DNA of 64,000 nt from contig CAKUED010000002.1 of NCBI GenBank assembly GCA_934646005.1, positions 1 through 64,000 of the forward strand. Reading direction: 5' to 3'. The position numbers and the translations under genes are program-made. Numbering within the stretch: position 1 is the first letter of the stretch; each line of letters starts with the position of its first letter. Source of the stretch: an uncultured Oscillospiraceae bacterium (GTDB taxonomy: Bacteria > Bacillota > Clostridia > Oscillospirales > Oscillospiraceae). The notes under the pieces are model-generated. The model was given only the letters and a program-made list of their open reading frames with translations. It was not told where the DNA came from and searched no databases. Shown piece after piece: positions 44,733 to 52,881 of this stretch.

Positions 44733-46088
44733 TTACATATTCAAATATTCCTCACACTTTTTCCGTGCCTGTTCTGCAACAATCGGCTCGTCGATGCCGG
44801 TGAGGTGACCGTTTCGGACGCAGATCTTGCCATGCACCACGGTATGATCAACCGTGCCGCGCACGCCGACTGTTGCCAGCACAGACTTCGGGTCGTAGCA
44901 CGCGCCCGTCAGCTCCAGACGGCGCGCGTCGATGAGGAACAGGTCGCAGCATTTGCCCTCGGCAAGCTGCCCGATGTCGTCGCGCCCCAACAGCCGCGCG
45001 CTGCCGCGCGTCGCCATTTTCAGCACGTCGTAGCCCGACGGCGCGTCGTGGCTTGCCGTGAGCCGGTGCAGCAAAAACGCCGTGCGCAGCTCCTCCATGA
45101 GGCTTGAGCCGTCGTTGGAGGCAGAGCCGTCCACGCCCAGACCCACCGGCACGCCGAGCTTCAGCATCTCCGGGATGCGCGCGACGCCCGAGGCGAGCTT
45201 CATGTTGGAGATGGGGCAGTGGCACACGCCGGTCTGCGTCTCGGCGAGCAGCCGCAGCTCCTCGTTATTAAAATGGATGCCGTGCGCGTACCACACGTCA
45301 GGACCGACCCAGCCGAGCGTCTGCATAAACGCCAGCGGGCGCATCCCTTCGCGCGCGAGCATATAATTTTCCTCATCCTTCGTCTCGCACAGGTGCGTGT
45401 GCAGGCGCACGCCGTACTGCCGCGCGAGGATGGCGCTTTGCCGCAGCAGCTCCGCCGACACGGAAAACGGCGAGCAGGGTGCGAGCGCGACTCTCCGCAT
45501 CGAGCCGAACGACGCGTCGTGATACCGCTCGATCAGCCGCCGGCTGTCCGCCAGGATCTCGTCCACCGTCTGCACGACGGAATCGGGCGGCAGCCCGCCG
45601 TCCTTGACCGACAGGTCCATCGACCCGCGCGAGCAGTGCATCCGAATGCCCAGCCGCTCCGCCGCCTCGAGCTGCGCGCCGATGAGGTCGCCGCTGCCGG
45701 CGGGGAAGACGTAGTGGTGGTCAAAGCAGGTCGTGCAGCCGTGCTTCATCAGCTCGCCCATGCCGGTGAGCGACGACAGGCGCACGACGTCCGCGTCAAG
45801 GTTTTTCCAGATCTCATAGAGCGTTTTGAGCCAGTCGAACAGCTCCATATTCTGCACCTGCGGCAGGTTGCGCGAGAACTGCTGGTACAGGTGGTGGTGC
45901 GTGTTGACAAGCCCCGGATAGCAGAGCATATGGCTGGCGTCGAGCACCTCGTCGGCGCGCACGTCCAGCGCGCTGCCGATGCGGCGGATGACGCCGTCCT
46001 CGCAGTAAATATCGGCGTGCTCCAGCACGCGGTCTGCGTCGTCACAGGTGACGAGGCTTTGAATATTTCGGATCAGCAGGGAACTCAT
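44733..46088 (-). CDS. 8-oxoguanine deaminase-like amidohydrolase
   Basis: A 451-residue amidohydrolase. The metal ligands appear in NTHHHLYQQFSRNLP (about 62-76), HTHLCETKDEE, YAHGIHFNN and the Asp in GLGVDGSASNDGSS. The NTHHHLYQ and VDGSASND patterns match the 8-oxoguanine deaminase branch of the superfamily, which turns 8-oxoguanine into urate plus ammonia, rather than guanine or cytosine deaminases. GGAGGTACGCC precedes the ATG. With ssnA and ygfK nearby on the same strand it forms a dispersed purine-salvage/degradation group, each gene separated by a repeat cluster. Confidence 0.85.
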   Translation of the reverse strand: MSSLLIRNIQSLVTCDDADRVLEHADIYCEDGVIRRIGSALDVRADEVLDASHMLCYPGLVNTHHHLYQQFSRNLPQVQNMELFDWLKTLYEIWKNLDADVVRLSSLTGMGELMKHGCTTCFDHHYVFPAGSGDLIGAQLEAAERLGIRMHCSRGSMDLSVKDGGLPPDSVVQTVDEILADSRRLIERYHDASFGSMRRVALAPCSPFSVSAELLRQSAILARQYGVRLHTHLCETKDEENYMLAREGMRPLAFMQTLGWVGPDVWYAHGIHFNNEELRLLAETQTGVCHCPISNMKLASGVARIPEMLKLGVPVGLGVDGSASNDGSSLMEELRTAFLLHRLTASHDAPSGYDVLKMATRGSARLLGRDDIGQLAEGKCCDLFLIDARRLELTGACYDPKSVLATVGVRGTVDHTVVHGKICVRNGHLTGIDEPIVAEQARKKCEEYLNM

Positions 46089-46220
46089 GGCGTACCTCCG
46101 CAGCGTTCAGGATGAGCTTATTATACCGTGCCGCGCGCCGCGCCGCAAGGCGTTTTGCCCGCCGGACGGAAAATTTACGATTTTGCCGCGAAAATTACCG
46201 CGAAAATTTGAAATTTCCCC

Positions 46221-46249
46221 TTGCATTTTTGCGGCAGGTGTGGTACTAT
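46221..46249 (+). promoter_or_regulatory. tRNA-Arg promoter
   Basis: TTGCAT (46221-46226), 17 nt, TACTAT (46244-46249) preceded by TGG. An overlapping TATACT at 46247-46252 is an alternative -10. Confidence 0.5.
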
Positions 46250-46273
46250 ACTTTAGCGCGTTGAGCGCGGTAC

Positions 46274-46350
46274 GCGCCGGTAGCTCAGTTGGATAGAGTG
46301 ACTGGCTACGAACCAGTAGGTCGGGGGTTCGAGTCCCTTCCGGCGTACCA
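46274..46350 (+). tRNA. tRNA-Arg (anticodon ACG)
   Basis: A full 77-nt cloverleaf with encoded CCA. Acceptor GCGCCGG pairs with CCGGCGT (first pair G-U), anticodon stem ACTGG/CCAGT with loop CTACGAA, and T arm GGGGGTTCGAGTCCCTT (one imperfect pair). Confidence 0.93.
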
Positions 46351-46387
46351 AAAAATGTCCGTTCCCGTGTGGGAACGGACATTTTTT
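46350..46387 (+). terminator. Terminator of tRNA-Arg
   Basis: AAAAAATGTCCGTTCCC pairs with GGGAACGGACATTTTTT around GTGT, directly behind the CCA end. Confidence 0.85.
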
Positions 46388-46431
46388 ACGTTAAGCCGGG
46401 ACTCGAACAGGACGGCGGCGCGCACGCCGCA
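46369..46431 (+). repeat. 63-nt direct repeat, copy 1
   Basis: It is repeated at 46620-46682 with a single mismatch (A/G at the position after the T-run). It contains the 3' arm of the tRNA terminator and GGGACTCGAACA, which is the complement of a tRNA T arm. Confidence 0.8.
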
Positions 46432-46613
46432 AAAAACAGTCCAGTGGACTGTTTTTTAGTCCGCGGACTCGTAGTCCCTTCCGGCGTACCACGTCGGAGC
46501 AAAGTTCGCTTTGCTCCGGCGTCTTTTTATCCTGACGGACAAAAAGACGTCATCCGCCCGCTTCCTTGCTCCTCCTCTCAAAATCGTGACCGCTGACGCT
46601 GGGTCACGATTTT
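46431..46613 (+). terminator. Series of further hairpins with T-runs
   Basis: AAAAAACAGTCC/GGACTGTTTTTT (46431-46457), CGGAGCAAAG/CTTTGCTCCG with TTTTT (46492-46528) and AAAATCGTGACC/GGGTCACGATTTT (46580-46613) follow each other downstream of tRNA-Arg. They look like the terminators of tRNA copies that have been lost. Confidence 0.6.
46473..46491 (+). pseudogene. Duplicate of the tRNA-Arg 3' end
   Basis: The last 19 nt of the tRNA (46332-46350, ending CCGGCGTACCA) recur exactly at 46473-46491 without the rest of the gene. It may be an attachment-site copy or a decayed second tRNA gene. Confidence 0.6.
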
Positions 46614-46619
46614 GTTTTT

Positions 46620-46682
46620 GTGGGAACGGACATTTTTTGCGTTAAGCCGGGACTCGAACAGGACGGCGGCGCGCACGCCGCA
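46620..46682 (+). repeat. 63-nt direct repeat, copy 2
   Basis: Matches 46369-46431 at 62 of 63 positions. Confidence 0.8.
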
Positions 46683-46693
46683 CAGAGCAAACG

Positions 46694-46721
46694 CCCCCGG
46701 GCTGATTTTTCAGCCCGGGGG
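46694..46721 (-). terminator. Hairpin behind the Na/Pi cotransporter gene
   Basis: CCCCGGGCTGA pairs with TCAGCCCGGGG around TTTT, 7 nt beyond the stop. The T-run on the minus strand is weak. Confidence 0.6.
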
Positions 46722-46728
46722 TGAACCT

Positions 46729-48480
46729 TTAGATCGTGAAGCGCTGATTATACTCCTCGTAGTAGCGGGCGAAGGATGCTGAGCGCTTTTCTTTGAGGGT
46801 TTTCAGGTACTCGTGCGTGTCGAAGGAGTTGGACTCCAGCTCGATCATGGCGACTGCGATGTTGGAGCAGTGGTCCGCCACGCGCTCGTAGTTTGTGAGC
46901 AGGTCGTTAAAGACAAAGCCGAGCTTGATGGTGCACAGACCCTTTTGCAGGCGGTCCACATGGTGGAGCTTCAGCTCGTCGCAGAGGTTGTCGATGACCT
47001 CCTCCAGCGGCTCGACGCGGTCGGCAAGGTCCAGATCGCCGCTTACGAACGCGTCGATGCAGATGCGCACGATCTCCGTCAGCGCGTCCTCCAGGACCTG
47101 CAGCTCGCTCGCGGCGGCGGCGGAGAAGCCGATCTGCTTGCTGTGCATTTCCTGCGCCGCCTCGCCGATATTCAGGGCGTGGTCGGAAATTCGCTCAAAA
47201 TCGGAGATGGTGTGCAGGAATTTTGACACCTCGTCGCTCTGCTTGGCGGTCATGTCACGACCCGTGATCTTGACAAGATACGAGCCGAGCATATCCTCAT
47301 ACTGATCGACCTCGCCCTCGAGATTCACGACCTCGTCAAAGCCGTCCTCCGAATACTCGTGCAGCAGGTGGATGGCGTCCATGAGGTTGCGCCGCGCCTC
47401 CTGCGCCATGGCGTTGATGGTGATGCGGCTCTGCTCGATGGCAAGCGCCGGGTGCTGGATGAAGCGCTCTTCCAGACGCTGCGCAGCGGCGACCGGCGCA
47501 TCGGATTTTTTATCCTTGACCAGCCAGTTGACGGTCTTTTCGATCACGTCGATAAACGGCAGGAAGATGAGCGTTTTGACAAGACGGAAGACGGTATTGA
47601 GCAGCGCGATGCTGACCGAGGTCATCGTCATGGACAGGAAGGTGAAATCACACAGCGCGTTCGCCGTGTAGAACACGACCGCGCAGATGAGCACGCCCGC
47701 CGTCTCCACGACGGGGTAGACCATGGCGGCGCGCTTGCCGTCGGTATTCGCGCCGACGGAGGACAGCAGCACCGGCACGGCAGCGCCGATGGCGACGCCC
47801 ATGATGACCGGCAGTGCCACGGCAAAGCTGATGACGCCTGTGGACGCCAGCGCCTGCAAAATGCCGACGGCGGCGGAGGCGCTCTGCAAAATGGCGGTGA
47901 AGATCATGCCAAAGAGAATGCCGAGGATGGGCTGCGAGAGCTGCACCATCAAATTGAGGAAAAAGGGGCTCGAGCGCAGCGGCGCGACCGCCTCGCTCAT
48001 CGCGCTGATGCCGAACATCAAAACGGCAAAGCCCATGAGAATATCGCCGATGTGGATGCGCGTCTTATCCTTGGAGAGCATCCGCAGGCAGATGCCGATC
48101 ACGGAGATAATGCCCGTGAGCGTGGCGGTGGAGAACAGCTCCAGCCAGCCGTTGCCGGAGAGCGTGGACAGACAGATGACCCAGCCCGTGACACTCGTGC
48201 CGACGATGGCGCCCATGACGATGCTGATCGACTGGCGCACCTGCATCATGCCGGAGTTGACGAAACCGACGACCATGACGGACGTTGCCGATGACGACTG
48301 GATGACCGCCGTGACGCCCGTGCCGAGCAGGAAGCCCTTGAGCGGCGTGCTCGTCAGCTTGTACAGCACGACCTCCAGCCGGTTGCCTGCGACCTTTTTC
48401 AGTCCGTCGCCCATCAGCGACATACCGAACAGGAACAGCGCCACGCCGGAGAGCAATGCGATGATGTTATTGACTCCCAA
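46729..48480 (-). CDS. Na/Pi cotransporter family protein with PhoU-like tail
   Basis: A 583-residue protein. The first ~320 residues hold two inverted NptA/PNaS repeats with about nine spans; the QSSSAT signature (VTAVIQSSSATSVMVVGFVN) and its second copy ILQSASAAVGILQALAS are both clear. Residues ~345-583 are a helical PhoU-like domain (SDFERISDHALNIGEAAQEM, NYERVADHCSNIAVAMIELE with the metal-binding ExxxD-type motifs). It probably moves phosphate with sodium, the tail sensing or regulating. The TTG at 48480 is chosen because GAAGGGG lies 8 nt before it; upstream residues do not resemble the family. Confidence 0.88.
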   Translation of the reverse strand: MGVNNIIALLSGVALFLFGMSLMGDGLKKVAGNRLEVVLYKLTSTPLKGFLLGTGVTAVIQSSSATSVMVVGFVNSGMMQVRQSISIVMGAIVGTSVTGWVICLSTLSGNGWLELFSTATLTGIISVIGICLRMLSKDKTRIHIGDILMGFAVLMFGISAMSEAVAPLRSSPFFLNLMVQLSQPILGILFGMIFTAILQSASAAVGILQALASTGVISFAVALPVIMGVAIGAAVPVLLSSVGANTDGKRAAMVYPVVETAGVLICAVVFYTANALCDFTFLSMTMTSVSIALLNTVFRLVKTLIFLPFIDVIEKTVNWLVKDKKSDAPVAAAQRLEERFIQHPALAIEQSRITINAMAQEARRNLMDAIHLLHEYSEDGFDEVVNLEGEVDQYEDMLGSYLVKITGRDMTAKQSDEVSKFLHTISDFERISDHALNIGEAAQEMHSKQIGFSAAAASELQVLEDALTEIVRICIDAFVSGDLDLADRVEPLEEVIDNLCDELKLHHVDRLQKGLCTIKLGFVFNDLLTNYERVADHCSNIAVAMIELESNSFDTHEYLKTLKEKRSASFARYYEEYNQRFTI

Positions 48481-48549
48481 ATCCAAAACCCCTTCTGTTT
48501 CTCGGGTGCGCGCAGCGCGCCATCCCAGTGATATGCCCAAACAAACCTA

Positions 48550-49473
48550 TTATATAGGATATACGCCCTCATTGCAAGATGGATTCGCACAATTTGGCGA
48601 ATCCGGGAGAAGAAGCGCCTGGCGCGAGCGGATCGTGACGGGCTGACCCGTTACGGGATGGACAAATTCCAGCGCCACGGCGCAAAGCTGCTGTGAAAAC
48701 AGCCCACAGCGATCGGAAAATTCCTTGGCGGCGGGGGTCGTGTACTGCGGGTCGCCGAGGATGGGAAAGCCGGAGGCAAGGCAGTGCAGCCGGAGCTGGT
48801 GCGTGCGCCCCGTGACAGGGTGCAGGCGGAGCTTTGCGCAGCCGCCGCGGCGCTCCAGAACGGCAAATTCGCTCACGGCGGGCTTGCCGTCCGGCGAAAT
48901 TTCGCGCAGCAGACTGCCGCCCGCGCAGCGCGCGATGGGAAGATCGATCACGCCTGCGTCCTGATCCGGCGCGCCGAAAACGAGGGCTTCATAGGTTTTG
49001 CGGATGGCGTGCTCGCGGTGCAGGCGGCAGAACAGCGCGTGGACGTGCGCTGATTTTGCCAGCAGAACAATGCCCAGCGTGTCGCGGTCGAGCCGCGAGA
49101 CGGGGTGGATGGCGCACGCCTGCCCGGTGCGCTCGTAGTAGTGCAGCAGCCCGTTTGCAAGCGTCCCGGAATTGCGGCAGCGCGAGGGATGCACGAGCAC
49201 CCCGGCGGGCTTGTCGAGCGCGATGAGGTGCTCGTCCTCATATAAAATGTCCAGCGGCAGGTCCTCCGGCAAAAAGCCGTCCGCGTGCTCCAAAAGCTCC
49301 GCCGCCACCACATCGCCGGGCATGAGCCGCCGGTCGGTGTGCGCGGGTTCGCCGTTTACAAGAAGCGTCCCCTGCCACTTGAGGCGCTTGACAAGCGTGG
49401 AGGAGACGCCCATCTCCTGCCGAAGGAAGGTCAGGAGGGTGCAGGGGGCGCAGACAGTGGCGGAGAGATACAT
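48550..49473 (-). CDS. RluA-family pseudouridine synthase
   Basis: A 307-residue protein with an S4-like N-terminal RNA-binding domain (about 1-75, MGVSSTLVKRLKWQGTLLVN) and an RluA catalytic domain. The catalytic Asp is in HPVSRLDRDTLGIVLLAKS (near 132), and LHPVTGRTHQLRLH and GDPQY are typical. It isomerises uridine to pseudouridine in rRNA or tRNA; the site cannot be told among RluC/RluD-like paralogues. AAAGGAGTTTCC precedes the ATG. Confidence 0.9.
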   Translation of the reverse strand: MYLSATVCAPCTLLTFLRQEMGVSSTLVKRLKWQGTLLVNGEPAHTDRRLMPGDVVAAELLEHADGFLPEDLPLDILYEDEHLIALDKPAGVLVHPSRCRNSGTLANGLLHYYERTGQACAIHPVSRLDRDTLGIVLLAKSAHVHALFCRLHREHAIRKTYEALVFGAPDQDAGVIDLPIARCAGGSLLREISPDGKPAVSEFAVLERRGGCAKLRLHPVTGRTHQLRLHCLASGFPILGDPQYTTPAAKEFSDRCGLFSQQLCAVALEFVHPVTGQPVTIRSRQALLLPDSPNCANPSCNEGVYPI

Positions 49474-49513
49474 AAGGAAACTCCTTTCGGAAAGTATCGT
49501 TTTTCATCGTAAC

Positions 49514-49997
49514 GTAGGGGAGGGGCTTGCTCCGCCCGCTGCCGCAGGTTTTGACTGCGCCGCCAATCGAGCCGTAGGGGAGGGGTTCTACCACCGCCCG
49601 TGCAGGATGCAAAAACAAATTCGCACAACAAACGGCGACCATGCAATATCTCCGTAGGGGTCGATGCCCACATCGACCCGGCAATACGCAATCGCAAAAT
49701 TGCAGGCATTTTCGGCGAAAACACACAACGTCCTGTAGGGGCGGACGACCCTGTCCGCCTGTGGGGCAATCGAAAATTTGCCGCAGCGTATCGTAAAAAC
49801 GGTCGTGCGTCGTGCGGGGAGAGCGCGGCATCGACCCCTACAAACATGGTACGGTTTCGCATGAGTGCGTTCGTGTTTGCAGGTGCATTTTGCCGGGCGG
49901 ACAGAGGCGTCCGCCCCTACAGATGCGTGCGCGCTCGCGCCGGTGCACGCGAATTTGCAACGCCGTACCGCGCGGGCGGGGCTTGCCCCGCCCCTAC
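49514..49997. repeat. Intergenic repeat cluster 4
   Basis: Modules at about 80-nt steps: GTAGGGGAGGGG forward (49514 and again 49573), GTAGGGGTCGATG forward (~49653), GTAGGGGCGGAC forward (~49735), a decayed TCGA type reversed (~49815-49842), CGGGCGGACAGAGG reversed (~49894), GCGGGCGGGG reversed (~49973-49997). The piece CCGCCAATCGAGCC before the second module is the complement of the GGCTCGATTGGCGG tail of cluster 1. No gene supported. Confidence 0.75.
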
Positions 49998-50064
49998 GTT
50001 GCGACGAATCACGCACTTCTTCACGATTCCTTCAATAATAACCCACCTTTCCTTAAAAGGCAAG

Positions 50065-51138
50065 TCATCCCTCGGGCTGGGGCGGCGCCAGCACCTGACG
50101 GAGGAAGATCGCGCCGATGGGGAACAGGATCATGCCCGCCACGCCGCACAGGCGGAAGCCGGTGTAGAGCGCCAGGAGCGTGATGAGCGGGCTGAGTCCG
50201 ACCTGCCTGCCGAGCAGGCGCGGCTCGAGCGCCTGGCGCGTGAGCGCCGCCGCGCCGTAGAGCACCAGAAAGCCCACGCCCCGGCGCGCCTCGCCGCGCG
50301 CAAAGCACAAAAGCCCCCACGGGATGAGCACCGTGCCCGTGCCGAACACCGGCAGCGCGTCAATAAACGCGATCAGCACCGCCGCCAGCAGCGGATAGTC
50401 CGCGCCGAGCAGCAGCAGCCCCGCCGTGAGCACCAGAAACGTGATGCCCATGAGCTGGAGCTGCGCGCGCAGCCAGTGCCCGAGCGTCCGGCGCAGGTGC
50501 GAAAACAGCGCGCCGCATTTTGCCCGCCACGCGGCGGGGATGCGCTTTTCATACGCCGCGCGCAGCGCGGGCAGCTCGCCGGAGGCGAAAAAGCCGGACA
50601 GCACCGACGTCACCACAAACAGCACCAGCCCCGGCGCGCGGGAAAGTAATCCCGATGCGAAGGTAAACAGCCGCGCATACAGCGTCGCGCCGAGCGTCCC
50701 GCCGCTCTCAAAAAGCTGGCGGATGCCGCTGCGCAGACCCGTGCCGATGCCGTCGGGCAGCTTTTCCGCCAGCGCATACAGCCGCTCCTGAAGCCGCGCG
50801 AGCGCCGGGGCGAGCTGCTGACAAAGCGACGGGATCTGCCGCAGAAAATCCACCGCCTCGTGGCAGAACACCCGGCAGAGGAGAAACAGCGCCCCGCCCG
50901 CGAGCGCAAAGACCGCCAGCACGCACAAAAATGACGCCGCGCGGCGCGGCAGCCGTTTTGCCGTCAGCGCGCGCACCGGGCGCTCGGCAAGCGCGGCGGC
51001 GAGCAGCCCGATGAAAAACGGCGCGAACATCGGCAGAATGACCGCCGCGAACAGCCAAACGCCCGCCGCCGCAGCGAGCGCGGTGAGCGCCTTGCGCAGG
51101 AAAATATGCCAGTCCAGCGCCGAAACGCCCCCTTTCAC
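50065..51138 (-). CDS. AI-2E/YtvI-type membrane protein
   Basis: A 357-residue protein with about eight spans, two at the N-terminus, a polar amphipathic middle (LRQIPSLCQQLAPALARLQE) and a C-terminal bundle with the family pattern FIDALPVFGTGTVLIPWGLL and EPRLLGRQVGLSPLITLLAL. It belongs to the AI-2E transporter superfamily, and the length and context resemble YtvI, known in spore formers. The role is unclear (export or sporulation). The start is GTG at 51138. An AAAGGGGG inside the first codons suggests translation might begin slightly later. Confidence 0.8.
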   Translation of the reverse strand: MKGGVSALDWHIFLRKALTALAAAAGVWLFAAVILPMFAPFFIGLLAAALAERPVRALTAKRLPRRAASFLCVLAVFALAGGALFLLCRVFCHEAVDFLRQIPSLCQQLAPALARLQERLYALAEKLPDGIGTGLRSGIRQLFESGGTLGATLYARLFTFASGLLSRAPGLVLFVVTSVLSGFFASGELPALRAAYEKRIPAAWRAKCGALFSHLRRTLGHWLRAQLQLMGITFLVLTAGLLLLGADYPLLAAVLIAFIDALPVFGTGTVLIPWGLLCFARGEARRGVGFLVLYGAAALTRQALEPRLLGRQVGLSPLITLLALYTGFRLCGVAGMILFPIGAIFLRQVLAPPQPEG

Positions 51139-51155
51139 AGAAGTTAAAATAGCAC

Positions 51156-51184
51156 TTGCATTTTGCAGGCACTTGATGTATAGT
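51156..51184 (+). promoter_or_regulatory. Promoter of the ACT-ADH-hom-lysC operon
   Basis: TTGCAT (51156-51161), 17-nt spacer, TATAGT (51179-51184), 55 nt before the ATG. Confidence 0.7.
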
Positions 51185-51239
51185 TACCACAACACAAAAA
51201 CATCTGACCACGCACCAAAGACAAACAGGAGGGATTTTG

Positions 51240-51680
51240 ATGCAGAAGAGCCCGAAGTATTATATTGTAGAGGCGGCGGCGCTGCCGGAGATCTTCCACA
51301 AGGTCGCCGAAGCGAAGCGGATGCTGGAAACGGGCGAGACGGACAAGGTCAACGTCGCCACGAACCGCGTGGGCATCAGCCGCAGCGCATTTTATAAGTA
51401 CCGCGACGCCATCGCGCCGTTCCAGAACATGATGGCGGGGCGCATCATCACCTTCCAGATGATGCTCAAGGACAAGGCGGGCGTCCTGTCGGCGATATTA
51501 TCCATTTTTGCCAACTGCGGGGCAAATATACTGACCATCAACCAGTCGATCCCCACGGGCGGGCGCGCGATGGTGACGATCTCCGCCGAGACGGGCAACC
51601 TGAGCTGCCCGCTGGAGGAGCTGTCGAGTGAGCTGTCCGCCACGCCGGGCGTGGTGCGGGCTGAGGTCGTTGCGGGATAA
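51240..51680 (+). CDS. UPF0735/PheB-like ACT-domain protein
   Basis: A 146-residue protein. Residues ~5-70 form a helical, helix-turn-helix-like part (YYIVEAAALPEIFHKVAEAK, NRVGISRSAFYKYRDAIAPF). Residues ~75-146 are an ACT domain (ITFQMMLKDKAGVLSAILSI, ANILTINQSIPTGGRAMVTI). The family, often named PheB, is thought to sense amino acids. It heads the operon with homoserine dehydrogenase and aspartate kinase, so it may bind threonine or a relative (inference). The ATG at 51240 is better spaced from AGGAGGG than the TTG at 51237. Confidence 0.85.
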   Translation: MQKSPKYYIVEAAALPEIFHKVAEAKRMLETGETDKVNVATNRVGISRSAFYKYRDAIAPFQNMMAGRIITFQMMLKDKAGVLSAILSIFANCGANILTINQSIPTGGRAMVTISAETGNLSCPLEELSSELSATPGVVRAEVVAG

Positions 51681-51690
51681 GGAGGAAATT

Positions 51691-52875
51691 ATGCACAGCT
51701 TTACTTACTGCGTTCCCACGCAGATCGTATTCGGCGGCGAAAGCGTTGAAAAACTCCCGGAGCTGCTGAAAGAGCGGAATATCGCGCGCGTGCTGGTCGT
51801 TTGCGGCGGGCAGAGCGCGAAAAAGAGCGGACTTCTGGACCGCGTGGAGGAGCTGTTACAGGCGGCGGAGGTCAAATTTGATGTCCTGTCCGGCGTGCAG
51901 CCGAACCCGCGTTTGTCTCTTGCCCGTGAGGGCGTAAAACGCGCGCTGGCGCTCTCCGCACAGCTCATTCTCGCGGTGGGCGGCGGCAGCGTGATCGACA
52001 CCGCCAAGGCGGTGGCACACGGCGCGGCGAACCCGGATGTGGACATCTGGGAGTTCTGGGCGAAGCGCGCGGAGCTGAGGCGCACCACGCCCGTCGGCGC
52101 GATCCTCACCATCCCGGCAGCGGGCAGCGAGACGAGCGATTCCGCCGTGCTGACGAACGACGAGCTGGGGCTCAAGCGCGGGCTCAACACGCCGCTCAAC
52201 CGCCCGGCGTTCGCCATCCTGGACCCGGCGCTGGCGGCGACGCTGCCGGAGCATCAGGCGGCGTGCGGCGTGACGGATATTATGATGCACACGCTCGACC
52301 GCTATTTTAACCCCGTCTGCGACAACGAGATCACCGACGCCATCGCCGAGGCGCTGCTGCGCGTGGTCGTGAAAAACGGCGCGCCAGTCGTGCGCGACCG
52401 CGAAAATCTTCACGCGATGAGCGAGATCATGTGGTGCGGAAGCCTCTCGCACAACGGGCTGACGGGGCTCGGCGGAAACAAGGATTTTGCCGTGCACCAG
52501 CTTGGGCACGCGGTGAGCGAAAAATTCGATATTTACCACGGCGACAGCCTCTCCTGCGTCTGGGGGAGCTGGGCGCGGTATGTGTGTCCCACGAATCCCG
52601 CGCGCTTTGCGCAGTACGCCCGCAATGTCTGGGGCGTGCAGGCGGCAGACGATGAGGTCGCGGCGCAGCAGGGCATCGAACGGACCGAGGCGTATTTTGC
52701 GTCCCTTGGAATGCCTGTCAGCCTTGGGCAGGCGCGCTGCGGCGTACAGAGCGAGGACGGCTTACAGGAGCTTGCCGCGCGGTGCAGCTTCCAGAAAACG
52801 CGCGCCATCGGCACGTTCCGCAGGCTGGACTTTGACGATATGCTGAACATCTACCACATGGCGAACAAGGAGTAA
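51691..52875 (+). CDS. Iron-containing alcohol dehydrogenase
   Basis: A 394-residue group III alcohol dehydrogenase. The NAD(P) site is GGGSVIDTAKAVA (about residues 92-104). Metal ligands are Asp and His in CGVTDIMMHTLDRYF and His residues in DFAVHQLGHAVSEKFDIYHG. The pattern is closest to butanol dehydrogenase/YqhD-like enzymes that reduce aldehydes. It sits 10 nt behind the ACT gene and 6 nt before homoserine dehydrogenase. It is not a standard step of threonine synthesis; it may handle an aldehyde such as a semialdehyde, or simply share the promoter. GGAGGAAATT precedes the ATG. Confidence 0.9.
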   Translation: MHSFTYCVPTQIVFGGESVEKLPELLKERNIARVLVVCGGQSAKKSGLLDRVEELLQAAEVKFDVLSGVQPNPRLSLAREGVKRALALSAQLILAVGGGSVIDTAKAVAHGAANPDVDIWEFWAKRAELRRTTPVGAILTIPAAGSETSDSAVLTNDELGLKRGLNTPLNRPAFAILDPALAATLPEHQAACGVTDIMMHTLDRYFNPVCDNEITDAIAEALLRVVVKNGAPVVRDRENLHAMSEIMWCGSLSHNGLTGLGGNKDFAVHQLGHAVSEKFDIYHGDSLSCVWGSWARYVCPTNPARFAQYARNVWGVQAADDEVAAQQGIERTEAYFASLGMPVSLGQARCGVQSEDGLQELAARCSFQKTRAIGTFRRLDFDDMLNIYHMANKE

Positions 52876-52881
52876 GAAATC

